The notes beneath the pieces were generated by a model, which did not search any database, was not told where the DNA came from, and saw nothing but the letters and a program-made list of their open reading frames with translations. Source: an uncultured Opitutales bacterium (GTDB taxonomy: Bacteria > Verrucomicrobiota > Verrucomicrobiia > Opitutales > Intestinicryptomonadaceae). Taken from it: a DNA stretch of 64,000 bases. Each line of letters opens with the position of its first letter. Position 1 is the first letter of the stretch. This document shows positions 9,377 to 16,976 of this stretch, in pieces. Both the position numbers and the translations under genes were made by a program. The stretch is taken from assembly GCA_944389315.1 (NCBI GenBank), contig CALXLX010000003.1, positions 16,718 to 80,717 of the forward strand, read 5' to 3'.

Positions 9377-10618
9377 TTACATGTTGGAGACTATCTCCTC
9401 GCCAAACTGCGAGCACTTGACCTCCACCGAGCCCTCTATGAGACGGGCAAGGTCGTATGTCACAATCTTCTTGGAGATTGCCCCCTCGAGACCCTTTATG
9501 ACAAGATCCGCAGCCTCGTTCCAGCCCATGTAGCGGAACATCATCTCTCCGGAAAGTATCAGCGAGCCGGGGTTGACTTTGTCGAGCCCAGCATACTTGG
9601 GCGCAGTGCCGTGAGTGGCCTCAAAGATGGCCGCGCCGTCCATATAGTTGATGTTGGCTCCCGGAGCTATGCCTATGCCGCCGACCTGCGCGGCGAGGGC
9701 GTCTGAAATATAGTCCCCGTTTAGATTGAGGGTCGCAATTACGTCGTACTCCGAGGGGCGCGTAATAATCTGCTGCAGGAAGGCGTCTGCGATGACGTCT
9801 TTGACTATTATTCCGTTGGGGAGCTTGCACCACGGGCCGCCGTCTATTGGTGTGGCACCAAACTGCTCCCTGGCAACCTCGTAGCCCACATCGCGGAAGA
9901 AGCCTTCTGTAAACTTCATTATGTTGCCCTTGTGAACGAGAGTCACGCTCTTACGGTTCTGCGCTATGGCGTATTCTATCGCGGATTTTACCAATCTTTG
10001 CGTGCCTTCCCTTGATACCGGCTTTATACCTATGCTGCAGGAGTCGGGGAAGCGTATCTTGGCGTATCTGGCGGGGAAGTTTTCCTTGAGATAGGCCTTG
10101 AATTTGTCGGTGTCGGGATCGCCGTCCTTAAATTCTATGCCCGCGTAGATATCCTCGGTGTTCTCGCGGAATATAACCATGTCCACAAGCTCCGGGTGCT
10201 TGACGGGGCTTTCTATGCCCTCAAAGTACCGAACCGGACGCTGGCAGACGTAAAGGTCCAAAGTCTGCCTGAGCGCGACATTCAAAGAGCGTATGCCGCC
10301 GCCTATGGGAGTCGTCAAGGGGCCTTTGATGCCCACGAGATACTCCTTGAACGCCTCTATGGTGTCGTCCGGAAGCCATGTCCCGAATTTGTCGAACGCC
10401 TTTTGTCCGGCGTAAACCTCAAACCATTTTATCTTGCGGCTTCCGCCGTAGGCCTTCTTTACTGCGGCGTCGAACACCTTTTGGGACGCCGCCCAGATGT
10501 CCGGCCCTATGCCGTCGCCCTCTATGTAGGGCATGACGGGATTTTCCGGAACGGAAAGCTTGCCGTTTACCATTGAAATTTTATCGCCTGCGGGAGGTTG
10601 AATGTTTTTATAGCTCAT
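9377..10618 (-). CDS. icd: NADP-dependent isocitrate dehydrogenase
   Basis: Icd oxidatively decarboxylates isocitrate to 2-oxoglutarate in the TCA cycle. The 413-residue protein follows the E. coli-type homodimeric class: [31 protein letters not shown] (the substrate serine that AceK phosphorylates in enterics), [43 protein letters not shown] and the metal-binding [17 protein letters not shown], then GTAPKYAG. AceK itself was not seen here. The gene is divergent from ppgK, with about 120 bases between them that must contain both promoters. Confidence 0.97.
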   Translation of the reverse strand: MSYKNIQPPAGDKISMVNGKLSVPENPVMPYIEGDGIGPDIWAASQKVFDAAVKKAYGGSRKIKWFEVYAGQKAFDKFGTWLPDDTIEAFKEYLVGIKGPLTTPIGGGIRSLNVALRQTLDLYVCQRPVRYFEGIESPVKHPELVDMVIFRENTEDIYAGIEFKDGDPDTDKFKAYLKENFPARYAKIRFPDSCSIGIKPVSREGTQRLVKSAIEYAIAQNRKSVTLVHKGNIMKFTEGFFRDVGYEVAREQFGATPIDGGPWCKLPNGIIVKDVIADAFLQQIITRPSEYDVIATLNLNGDYISDALAAQVGGIGIAPGANINYMDGAAIFEATHGTAPKYAGLDKVNPGSLILSGEMMFRYMGWNEAADLVIKGLEGAISKKIVTYDLARLIEGSVEVKCSQFGEEIVSNM

Positions 10619-10739
10619 AATTTTTCTATTGTGTTAGAGTAGGGTTAGATATTTTTCCGCGTCTTTCAAATATATTTTTTAATGCTTGCTGACATGCTTG
10701 GAAAACTTTTGAATTTTACCATAAAAATCTTTTCCGACA

Positions 10740-11510
10740 ATGACGAAAAAAGACCTAATATTGGGTATAGACATAGGCGGCTCCGGCGTTAAGGGCGCGC
10801 TTGTGGATCTTAGAAAGGGCGATTTCGCCTCCGAACGCGTCAGGATTCCAACCCCGACGCCCAAGACCCCGGAAAGTCTCCTCGGCGCAGTGTCCGAAAT
10901 TATCGGGGCCTTCAAATGGAAGGGCATAGTCGGCTGCACTTTTCCGGGAGTCGTGCGCTCCCAGGTTATAGAGACCGCCGCAAACATGGGCAAGGATTTC
11001 ATCGGCATAAACCTCGCAGAGCAGATAGGCAAAGCCTGCTCCTGCGAAGCGTGGATAATCAACGACGCCGACGCCGCAGGTTGCGCCGAAATGCGCTACG
11101 GGGCGGGCAAGGGCAACAAGGAGACTGTCCTGGTCCTCACGGTCGGCACAGGCATAGGCTCCGCGCTTTTTACGGGGGGAAGGCTCGTGCCCAACATGGA
11201 GTTCGGCCAGCTGAAAATGCGCGACAAAAAACTTTCCAAAAGCATGCCGGCGGAAAAAATATGCGCCGACAGCGCCCGAAAAAAGGCCGATATGACCTGG
11301 GCTATATGGGCGGGGAAATTCAATAAATACCTCCAATATGTGCACAGCCTGATTTGGCCCAACCTGATTGTCCTGGGAGGGGGGCTTTCCTCCAAGGAGG
11401 AAAAATTCATGCATCTGCTGAATGTCGATTGCGACATCGTCTCGGCAAAACTTCAAAACAGGGCGGGAATAGTGGGGGCGGCCCTCGAAGCTAAAAAGAA
11501 CCTCATGTAA
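10740..11510 (+). CDS. ppgK: Polyphosphate glucokinase-like ROK family kinase
   Basis: The 256-residue ROK protein starts with the ATP/polyphosphate-binding DIGGSGVKGALVDL motif. It has GCTFPGVV, NDADAAGCAEMRYG with the catalytic aspartate, and LTVGTGIGSALFTGGRLVPN followed by NMEFGQL. The small size, and the absence of the CXCGXXGCXE zinc motif of ordinary ROK glucokinases and repressors, fit polyphosphate:glucose phosphotransferase, which makes glucose 6-phosphate using polyphosphate, ATP or both. The C-terminal LIWPNLIVLGGGLSSK motif is also typical. The next gene begins 12 bases downstream and is probably cotranscribed. Phosphoryl donor preference is not readable from the sequence. Confidence 0.88.
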   Translation: MTKKDLILGIDIGGSGVKGALVDLRKGDFASERVRIPTPTPKTPESLLGAVSEIIGAFKWKGIVGCTFPGVVRSQVIETAANMGKDFIGINLAEQIGKACSCEAWIINDADAAGCAEMRYGAGKGNKETVLVLTVGTGIGSALFTGGRLVPNMEFGQLKMRDKKLSKSMPAEKICADSARKKADMTWAIWAGKFNKYLQYVHSLIWPNLIVLGGGLSSKEEKFMHLLNVDCDIVSAKLQNRAGIVGAALEAKKNLM

Positions 11511-11522
11511 GAATATTTTTCC

Positions 11523-11999
11523 ATGGCAGGCAGCTCCGAGATTTTCATGAAAGGCGCAAGCTGCGCGCAGAGCGTCCTTGCGGGCAACTGCTGGCGCTGC
11601 GGCTTAAGCAGGCAGACGGCCATGAAGATTGCCGCGCCCTTCGGGGCAGGGGTGGGGCGCATGAGGCATATTTGCGGCGCACTCAGTGGCATATTGATGG
11701 TTGCAGGCTTGAAATACGGCTCGGACGAAATATCCAAAGAGGAAAAGGCGCGCGTATATAAGATGGCGCGCACTATCGCAAAGAGGTTCAAGGACAGAAA
11801 CGGCTCCATAATCTGCGCGGAACTGCTCGGTTTGGATATGTCGGGCATTGATATTTTCTCCACGGACGAATCCTCCGAGCCGAGCGTGCGCGATGCGCGC
11901 TACTACGCGGCGCGTCCGTGCGCGAAGATAATAGCCTCGGCCGACGAAATTATAAGCGAGTTCGTCCGCTCGGGGGAGTTCGAGAAGAAAAACCCTTAA
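11523..11999 (+). CDS. C_GCAxxG_C_C family redox protein
   Basis: The protein has 158 residues with the cysteine pattern that defines the C_GCAxxG_C_C (redox-active disulfide/iron) family: GASCAQSVL, then a cysteine pair around GNCWRCG, the glycine-rich FGAGVGRMRHICGALSG segment, IICAELLG and a late CAKII. Members occur in anaerobes and are thought to bind metal or carry out thiol chemistry; no firm reaction is known. It follows the polyphosphate glucokinase with only 12 bases between, an odd pairing that suggests cotranscription rather than shared function. After it, 230 bases hold no gene. Confidence 0.85.
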   Translation: MAGSSEIFMKGASCAQSVLAGNCWRCGLSRQTAMKIAAPFGAGVGRMRHICGALSGILMVAGLKYGSDEISKEEKARVYKMARTIAKRFKDRNGSIICAELLGLDMSGIDIFSTDESSEPSVRDARYYAARPCAKIIASADEIISEFVRSGEFEKKNP

Positions 12000-12229
12000 A
12001 ATCTGGAGCGGCAAACAGCGCGCTTTCTTTTGATGCGCGCGTGCCCTTTCGCCGGGTGCGGAGCTCTTTATGCGGGCATATCCGACAAATGCCATCCCGC
12101 CGGAAGATATTTTGAACTATTTTGACTCTGAGGGCAAAAACAGCAAAAAAAAACTTGTTGGGGAGCTACTTTTCTGATTTTTACATAGCCAGTTGAATGT
12201 GAATAATCTAAAAGGAGATATTGTATATC

Positions 12230-13144
12230 ATGGATAGAAGAAGTTTTTTGGAGAAATCCATCGCGGGGGCGATATTCGGAGGCTCGCTGGCCTCGCTGGT
12301 GTCGGCATGCAGCAATCTTAACGGGAAGTCCGGAGAGGATTATAAGATAGGCATTTGCGACTGGAATTTCCGCAAGGCGGAAAATCTCGCAAATTTTGAC
12401 GACGCGAAGAAATTCGGCCTTCAGGGCATACAAATTTCAAAGAAGGACAAGAGCGCCGGCCAGTTCGTCTCCAAGGAGCTGATGGAAAAATACAAGGCCA
12501 AGATGAAGGAGACCGGGATCGAGGTTGCATCGGTGGCGCCCACCCACGTGAATGTTAAGCGCATAATGGAAAAGCGCGGGGAGTGTGTGGAGCTCGTCTG
12601 CAGCGCGGTTGACGCGGCCAATGAGTTGGGCTGCACTAATATGCTCATACCTCTTTTCCACCTTCAGGATTTCGCAACCAGAAAGACCGTGGAGCCCAAT
12701 GTTGCGGCGATAATAGACTTTTTCAAGGAGGTTGCGCCCTATGCCGAGAAAAAGAACGTATATTTGAGCATGGAGGACTCAGTATCCTCCAAGGACAACA
12801 AGAGGATAATAGACTCCGTGGGCAGCGACCATTTGAAAGTCTATCTGGACATATACAACTGCATGCACTACGGGCACGACACCATTCCCGAGATATTGGA
12901 GCTTAGGGGCGGATACATAGGCCAGGTCCACATGAAGCACAACCAGAGCAATCTGCTCTCGGAAAAGGGCGGTTGGCCGGCCGATACGGAAAAGTGCATA
13001 GACGCGCTTCTCGATGTAGGATACAAAGGCTGGCTCGTGCTCGAATTTCACGGGTACGACATCAAGAAATACAAGATGACATACGACGAGCTCATCAAGG
13101 CTAATGTAGAGTACTTAAAGAACAGCAAGTTCTTCAAAGCATAA
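12230..13144 (+). CDS. Tat-exported TIM-barrel sugar isomerase/epimerase-like lipoprotein
   Basis: The 304-residue protein has an N-terminal twin-arginine motif (DRRSFLEK) followed by a hydrophobic stretch and a lipobox-like LVSAC (Cys27), so it is probably a Tat-exported lipoprotein. The rest is an AP-endonuclease-2/xylose-isomerase-like TIM barrel: YKIGICDW at strand 1, FGLQGIQIS at strand 2, LSMEDS, LKVYLDIYN, VHMKHN and WLVLEFHG, which supply the acidic metal ligands. The ATG at 12230 is chosen because AAGGAG lies at 12212-12217; a TTG nine bases earlier is too close to it. Such proteins are often coupled to Gfo/Idh/MocA enzymes (one lies at 30.9 kb) in 3-keto-sugar pathways. Substrate is unknown. 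Confidence 0.85.
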   Translation: MDRRSFLEKSIAGAIFGGSLASLVSACSNLNGKSGEDYKIGICDWNFRKAENLANFDDAKKFGLQGIQISKKDKSAGQFVSKELMEKYKAKMKETGIEVASVAPTHVNVKRIMEKRGECVELVCSAVDAANELGCTNMLIPLFHLQDFATRKTVEPNVAAIIDFFKEVAPYAEKKNVYLSMEDSVSSKDNKRIIDSVGSDHLKVYLDIYNCMHYGHDTIPEILELRGGYIGQVHMKHNQSNLLSEKGGWPADTEKCIDALLDVGYKGWLVLEFHGYDIKKYKMTYDELIKANVEYLKNSKFFKA

Positions 13145-13219
13145 GGCCATGCGCTGCCTTGCCGCGCGGAGTCGGCTCTTTTTTGCCGATGGGAGCGCAA
13201 ACTAAAAGTGTTTTTTGAA

Positions 13220-13251
13220 GGGGGAGCCAACCTGGGCTCCCCCGTTTTTTT
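13220..13251 (+). terminator. Rho-independent terminator
   Basis: A nine-base-pair stem, GGGGGAGCC (13220-13228) with GGCTCCCCC (13235-13243), is followed by seven T. It ends the TIM-barrel gene. In the remaining 220 bases up to the next gene I see only an imperfect AT-rich tract and a weak inverted repeat TTGATT/AATCAA at 13417-13433. Confidence 0.9.
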
Positions 13252-13474
13252 ACGACATTTTTCTGGCGCGCATGCCGCATGCCGCGCAAGGGAAGCATAA
13301 CCCCACGGAGGCGTTATCGATACGGGGCCTTTGAAACGGCCTTGCAGGGTGCAATTTGGAACTTTTTTTTAATAAGCATGGCTATATATATAGTTGCGCA
13401 AAACCGGAAAAATTACTTGATTGGGTAAATCAAAATAATATTCTTCCGAGATTAGTTTGAAAAACAAAACAACT

Positions 13475-13951
13475 ATGAAAAAGATAATACCAATTCTACT
13501 TGCAACGGCTCTCATAGCAGGCTGCCAAACCCCGCAGGAAACACCGGATAAGATTGCGGTGGATTCAGTCTACAAGACGGACAGTTTGATAGCGAAGAAC
13601 TCGAAGACGGCCGCGGAGGTTGTAGCGACGATGGAATCCGTGAACCTTTCGGGCTGCCCCGAGGATTTCGTCAAACAGTACAAGGCCTGCATAAAGCCTT
13701 GGAAGGATTTTGCCGCTCTCGAGAAGCAGATGTACACGGTCAATACCGCAAAGGCTAAGGACGATATAGCATCGTTCATATCCGACTACCGCTCAAATTT
13801 ATCCAAGGCGGTCGTCAAGCTGAAGGGGCAGTGGCCGCAGTTTGCGGAACAGATATCTAAAATAACGTCGGATATCTCTGTCGCGGAGACGTCGCTTAAA
13901 AACGTAGGCACGGCTTCCGGAGCGGTCTATCCGAAGGGAATTTTCGACTGA
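13475..13951 (+). CDS. Small lipoprotein of unknown function
   Basis: From the ATG at 13475 the product has 158 residues, with a classic lipoprotein signal (MKKIIPILLATALIAGC, lipidated Cys17). The mature part is helical and mostly charged, with regularly spaced hydrophobic positions (YRSNLSKAVVKLKGQWPQFA), suggesting a coiled or helical-bundle periplasmic protein. No family is recognised. The frame begins six codons earlier at a TTG, but the ATG gives the proper signal peptide. It is flanked by terminators on both sides and is therefore a single-gene unit. Confidence 0.75.
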   Translation: MKKIIPILLATALIAGCQTPQETPDKIAVDSVYKTDSLIAKNSKTAAEVVATMESVNLSGCPEDFVKQYKACIKPWKDFAALEKQMYTVNTAKAKDDIASFISDYRSNLSKAVVKLKGQWPQFAEQISKITSDISVAETSLKNVGTASGAVYPKGIFD

Positions 13952-13976
13952 TTCCAATCCGCCAGGGCGGACTTTT

Positions 13977-14006
13977 CGGCTCTTGCAAACGCAAGGGCCG
14001 TTTTTT
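13977..14006 (+). terminator. Rho-independent terminator
   Basis: The ten-base-pair stem CGGCTCTTGC (13977-13986) with GCAAGGGCCG (13991-14000), a four-base loop and six T form a strong terminator for the small lipoprotein. It insulates the SRP RNA downstream. Confidence 0.92.
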
Positions 14007-14079
14007 ATGCGCGAAAAGCATTTTTCGGCGCTTTTTACTTGAAAAGGGGGGGGAATTGTGCGGAACTGTAGGACAAGGT

Positions 14080-14175
14080 CGGGCCCCATGCAACTTGCGT
14101 TGCGGCGAACCCCGTCAGGTCCGGAAGGAAGCAGCGGTAGTCGCATACCGGGTGTGCCGTGGGAAGCCTGGCCCC
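14080..14175 (+). ncRNA. ffs: Signal recognition particle RNA, small bacterial type
   Basis: A roughly 96-base RNA has the invariant SRP domain IV loop: GTCAGGTCCGGAAGGAAGC begins at 14114, continuing with AGC, and the second strand contains GGTGTGCCGTGGG. The ends GGGCC (14081-14085) and GGCCC (about 14170-14174) pair to close the hairpin. It is the 4.5S type without an Alu domain. The exact ends are set by folding and may be off by a few bases. uppS starts 14 bases after the 3' end. Confidence 0.93.
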
Positions 14176-14189
14176 TGTAAAAATTTCCC

Positions 14190-14966
14190 ATGAGCATAAG
14201 GCGCACAAATACGGCCAAAAAAGACAAGGAGTTTTTTGGCGGAGAGGGCGGCGCGGAGGAAAAACCCGCGGCGGTGCGCCATGTGGCCATAATTATGGAC
14301 GGCAACGGCCGCTGGGCGAAGGAACGCTCAAAACCGAGGATATTCGGGCACAAGCAGGGCGCAAAAACCATAGAAAAAGTGATGAAGGCGGCCATGGAGT
14401 GCGGGGTTTCGTACCTGACGTTATATGCGTTCTCCTCGGAAAATTGGTCGAGGCCGGAGGCTGAGGTGTCGGCTCTGATGAAATTGCTCGTCAGCGCGGT
14501 GAAAAAATACAGGCAGGAGTTTGTAAAGAACAAGGTGCGTGTCCTTACCATCGGCAATATTGCGGCCTTGCCGGAAAACGCCAGAAAGGCGGTGGAATCT
14601 CTCAAGAGGGAAACGGAAAATTTCCGCAAATTCAACTTGGTTCTGGCGCTCAACTACGGCTCAAGGGACGAGATTCTTCGCGCGGCGGCAAAATTGGCCG
14701 AATCGGGAAAAGATTTGAAGGCGCTCTCGTGGGAGGATTTGGCCTCAGAATTGGACACTGCGGGTATTCCGGATCCGGACCTTGTGATACGCACTTCTGG
14801 CGAGCAGCGCCTGAGCAATTTTTTGATGCTCCAGGCGGCATATTCCGAGCTGTATTTCACGGACGTATATTGGCCGGATTTCGACGGCGAAGAATTCAAA
14901 AAAGCCTTGGCGGACTTCTCCGGCAGGGAGCGCAGATACGGCAAAACCGGAGAGCAGATTAAATGA
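14190..14966 (+). CDS. uppS: Undecaprenyl diphosphate synthase (isoprenyl transferase)
   Basis: This cis-prenyltransferase makes undecaprenyl diphosphate, the lipid carrier for peptidoglycan and LPS sugars. The 258-residue protein shows HVAIIMDGNGRWAKER (catalytic Asp), GHKQGAKT, YAFSSENWSRP, NYGSRDEI and the C-terminal LVIRTSGEQRLSNFLMLQ and WPDF segments. It has about 28 extra N-terminal residues before the family core. The ATG sits 14 bases after the SRP RNA and no Shine-Dalgarno sequence is seen. It heads an operon with cdsA (four-base overlap), dxr, rseP and ispG. Confidence 0.96.
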   Translation: MSIRRTNTAKKDKEFFGGEGGAEEKPAAVRHVAIIMDGNGRWAKERSKPRIFGHKQGAKTIEKVMKAAMECGVSYLTLYAFSSENWSRPEAEVSALMKLLVSAVKKYRQEFVKNKVRVLTIGNIAALPENARKAVESLKRETENFRKFNLVLALNYGSRDEILRAAAKLAESGKDLKALSWEDLASELDTAGIPDPDLVIRTSGEQRLSNFLMLQAAYSELYFTDVYWPDFDGEEFKKALADFSGRERRYGKTGEQIK

Positions 14967-15799
14967 GAAAACGCATAGTCAGCACCGTCGCGCTTTGGGC
15001 GGTTCTTTTTTTGGCAATATACTACGGCAAAATCTTCGGCTTCTTTGCCCTGATACTTCTGCTAAGCGTATTCAGCCTCATGGAGATGTGCTCGCTTATG
15101 CGCAGATGCGGCTTAAAGCCCATAACTTGGTTCGCGCAGCTTGGGGGCATAGCAATAGTATGCGCGCCCATGGCGGCAAGCATGGCGCATTGCAACGTGC
15201 ATGCGATAGGCTCGGCAACCCTCGGAATTCTCATGTTCGCGCTCGGGCTGTGCTGCCTAAAAAGGCCTTTCGACTCCTTCATAGAAAAAGCCGTGGTGCC
15301 GACTTTTCTGGCTCTGGCGCTCGTGCCCTTCATGCTCCAGTGGTTAGTGGTCATAGCGATAAAATTTTCCTACACGGAATATTCAGGCGTGATAATCGCC
15401 CTCTGGGCGATAGCAGCGGCGAAGTTCACGGATGTGGGCGGCTATGCGATAGGCTCGGCCTTCGGCAGGCACGCGCTTGCGCCGGAAATCAGCCCGAATA
15501 AAAGCTGGGAGGGGTTCTTCGGGGGGATACTTTCCTCCATGGCGGTGTCGGTTGTCTTCGTATGGGGTTTCGGAAGGATGCTGCCGGACAATTTCACGGT
15601 TTGGACGGCGGCGCTGGCATCTGTCCCCATTGGCGCGGCGGGCCTGTTTTCAGACCTGCTCGAATCGGTCTTGAAGCGCAGGGCCGCCCAGAAGGATTCG
15701 GGCGCGCTGATACCGGGGATAGGCGGCGCTTTGGATCTGTCGGATTCAATGCTATTAAGCTCGCCGGTGGCATATATAATTTTAACGGCAATACTTTAA
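14963..15799 (+). CDS. cdsA: Phosphatidate cytidylyltransferase with variant signature
   Basis: CdsA makes CDP-diacylglycerol from phosphatidate and CTP. The 278-residue membrane protein has about eight hydrophobic helices. The C-terminal signature is recognisable as SVLKRRAAQKDSGALIPGIG followed by GALDLSDS. The usual reading is PGHGGxxDRxDS, so the histidine is replaced by isoleucine and the arginine by leucine, while both aspartates and the lysines remain. I recall similar relaxed signatures in other PVC bacteria, so I expect it to be active. Its ATG overlaps the uppS stop as ATGA, indicating translational coupling. Confidence 0.93.
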   Translation: MRKRIVSTVALWAVLFLAIYYGKIFGFFALILLLSVFSLMEMCSLMRRCGLKPITWFAQLGGIAIVCAPMAASMAHCNVHAIGSATLGILMFALGLCCLKRPFDSFIEKAVVPTFLALALVPFMLQWLVVIAIKFSYTEYSGVIIALWAIAAAKFTDVGGYAIGSAFGRHALAPEISPNKSWEGFFGGILSSMAVSVVFVWGFGRMLPDNFTVWTAALASVPIGAAGLFSDLLESVLKRRAAQKDSGALIPGIGGALDLSDSMLLSSPVAYIILTAIL

Positions 15800-15805
15800 T
15801 TTATC

Positions 15806-16975
15806 ATGGGTAAAATAAGACTCGCAGTGCTCGGCGCAACGGGCTCGATAGGCGACAGCACTCTCAAGGTCGCGGAAAAGAATCCGGACAGGCTTGAAAT
15901 CTCGGCCATAGCGGCGAATAAAAACTGGCGGAAGCTCCTTGAGATAGCCGAAAAATTCAACGTGTGCCATATAGGCATCTACGATGCAGACGCCTATGCC
16001 GAGGCTAAGGCCTCGGGGCTTTTCTCCGGAAAGAAGCTCTATTGCGGGCTCGAGGGGCTCACGGAAATTGCGACTTTGCCCGAAGCAGACATGGTTGTCG
16101 CGGCGGTTGTGGGCACAACGGCCCTCAAGCCGACCTTGGCAGCCATAGAAGCCGGCAAAGACATAGCCCTTGCAAACAAGGAGCTGCTTGTAATGGCGGG
16201 AAAATTCGTGATGGAGGCTGCAAAGCGCAAGGGCGTTAGAATGCTGCCGCTCGACAGCGAGCACAATGCCATTTTCCAATGCCTGCACGGCGAGCGCCGC
16301 TGCGACGTGGCAAAACTTCTCATCACCGCATCCGGCGGAATGTTCAGGGACTACACCTACGAGCAGATGCTCCAGATAAAGCCCGCAGACGCCCTAAAAC
16401 ACCCGAATTGGAATATGGGGCCCAAGGTCACAATAGACTCCTCCACGCTCGCCAACAAGGGCCTGGAGGTGATAGAGGCGAAGTGGCTTTTCGACGTTAC
16501 GCCCGACCAAATCCAGGTTGTGGTGCACAGGCAAAGCTATGTGCACTCCATGGTCCAGTTTGTGGACGGGTCCATACTCGCCCACATATCTCCGCCCTCC
16601 ATGACCTTTGCGATATCGCATAGTATTCTGTATCCGGAAAGGGGAAATATGGTGTGCGAGCCCCTGGACTTCTCCAAAGCGCTTTCCATGGATTTCGCCC
16701 CGCCGGACACGGCGCGTTTCCCCTGCCTTAGGCACGCATACGGGGCCTTGCGCGCGGGCGGAACGGCCACTACGGCATTCAACGCGGCAAACGAGGTTGC
16801 TGTGGCGGAATTTATCAAGGGAAGAATACGCTGGGTTGACATAGCCTCCGTAGTGGGAGAGACTCTTTCCGCGTTCAATCCGATAGAGCCGATGAATTTG
16901 GACGACGTTCTTGCATCGGACGCCATGGCCCGAACCCGCGCCTCCGAAATAATCAAGAACCGTTTCTTGCGTTGA
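15806..16975 (+). CDS. dxr: 1-deoxy-D-xylulose 5-phosphate reductoisomerase
   Basis: Dxr makes MEP, the committed step of the non-mevalonate isoprenoid pathway. The 389-residue protein has the NADPH-binding LAVLGATGSIGDSTLKV, then LANKELLVMAG, LPLDSEHNAIFQCL (metal-binding Asp and Glu), ITASGGMFRD, HPNWNMGPKVTIDSSTLANK with GLEVIEAKWLF, and the C-terminal NAANEVAVAEF. All key residues are present. It lies six bases after cdsA and one base before rseP. With ispG further along, two MEP-pathway steps flank the lipid-carrier gene in one operon. Confidence 0.97.
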   Translation: MGKIRLAVLGATGSIGDSTLKVAEKNPDRLEISAIAANKNWRKLLEIAEKFNVCHIGIYDADAYAEAKASGLFSGKKLYCGLEGLTEIATLPEADMVVAAVVGTTALKPTLAAIEAGKDIALANKELLVMAGKFVMEAAKRKGVRMLPLDSEHNAIFQCLHGERRCDVAKLLITASGGMFRDYTYEQMLQIKPADALKHPNWNMGPKVTIDSSTLANKGLEVIEAKWLFDVTPDQIQVVVHRQSYVHSMVQFVDGSILAHISPPSMTFAISHSILYPERGNMVCEPLDFSKALSMDFAPPDTARFPCLRHAYGALRAGGTATTAFNAANEVAVAEFIKGRIRWVDIASVVGETLSAFNPIEPMNLDDVLASDAMARTRASEIIKNRFLR

Positions 16976-16976
16976 T

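Noticed and set aside
13417..13433. Inverted repeat TTGATT/AATCAA before the small lipoprotein as an operator
   Set aside because: Six-base AT-rich arms are likely by chance in this tract and no clear promoter surrounds them.
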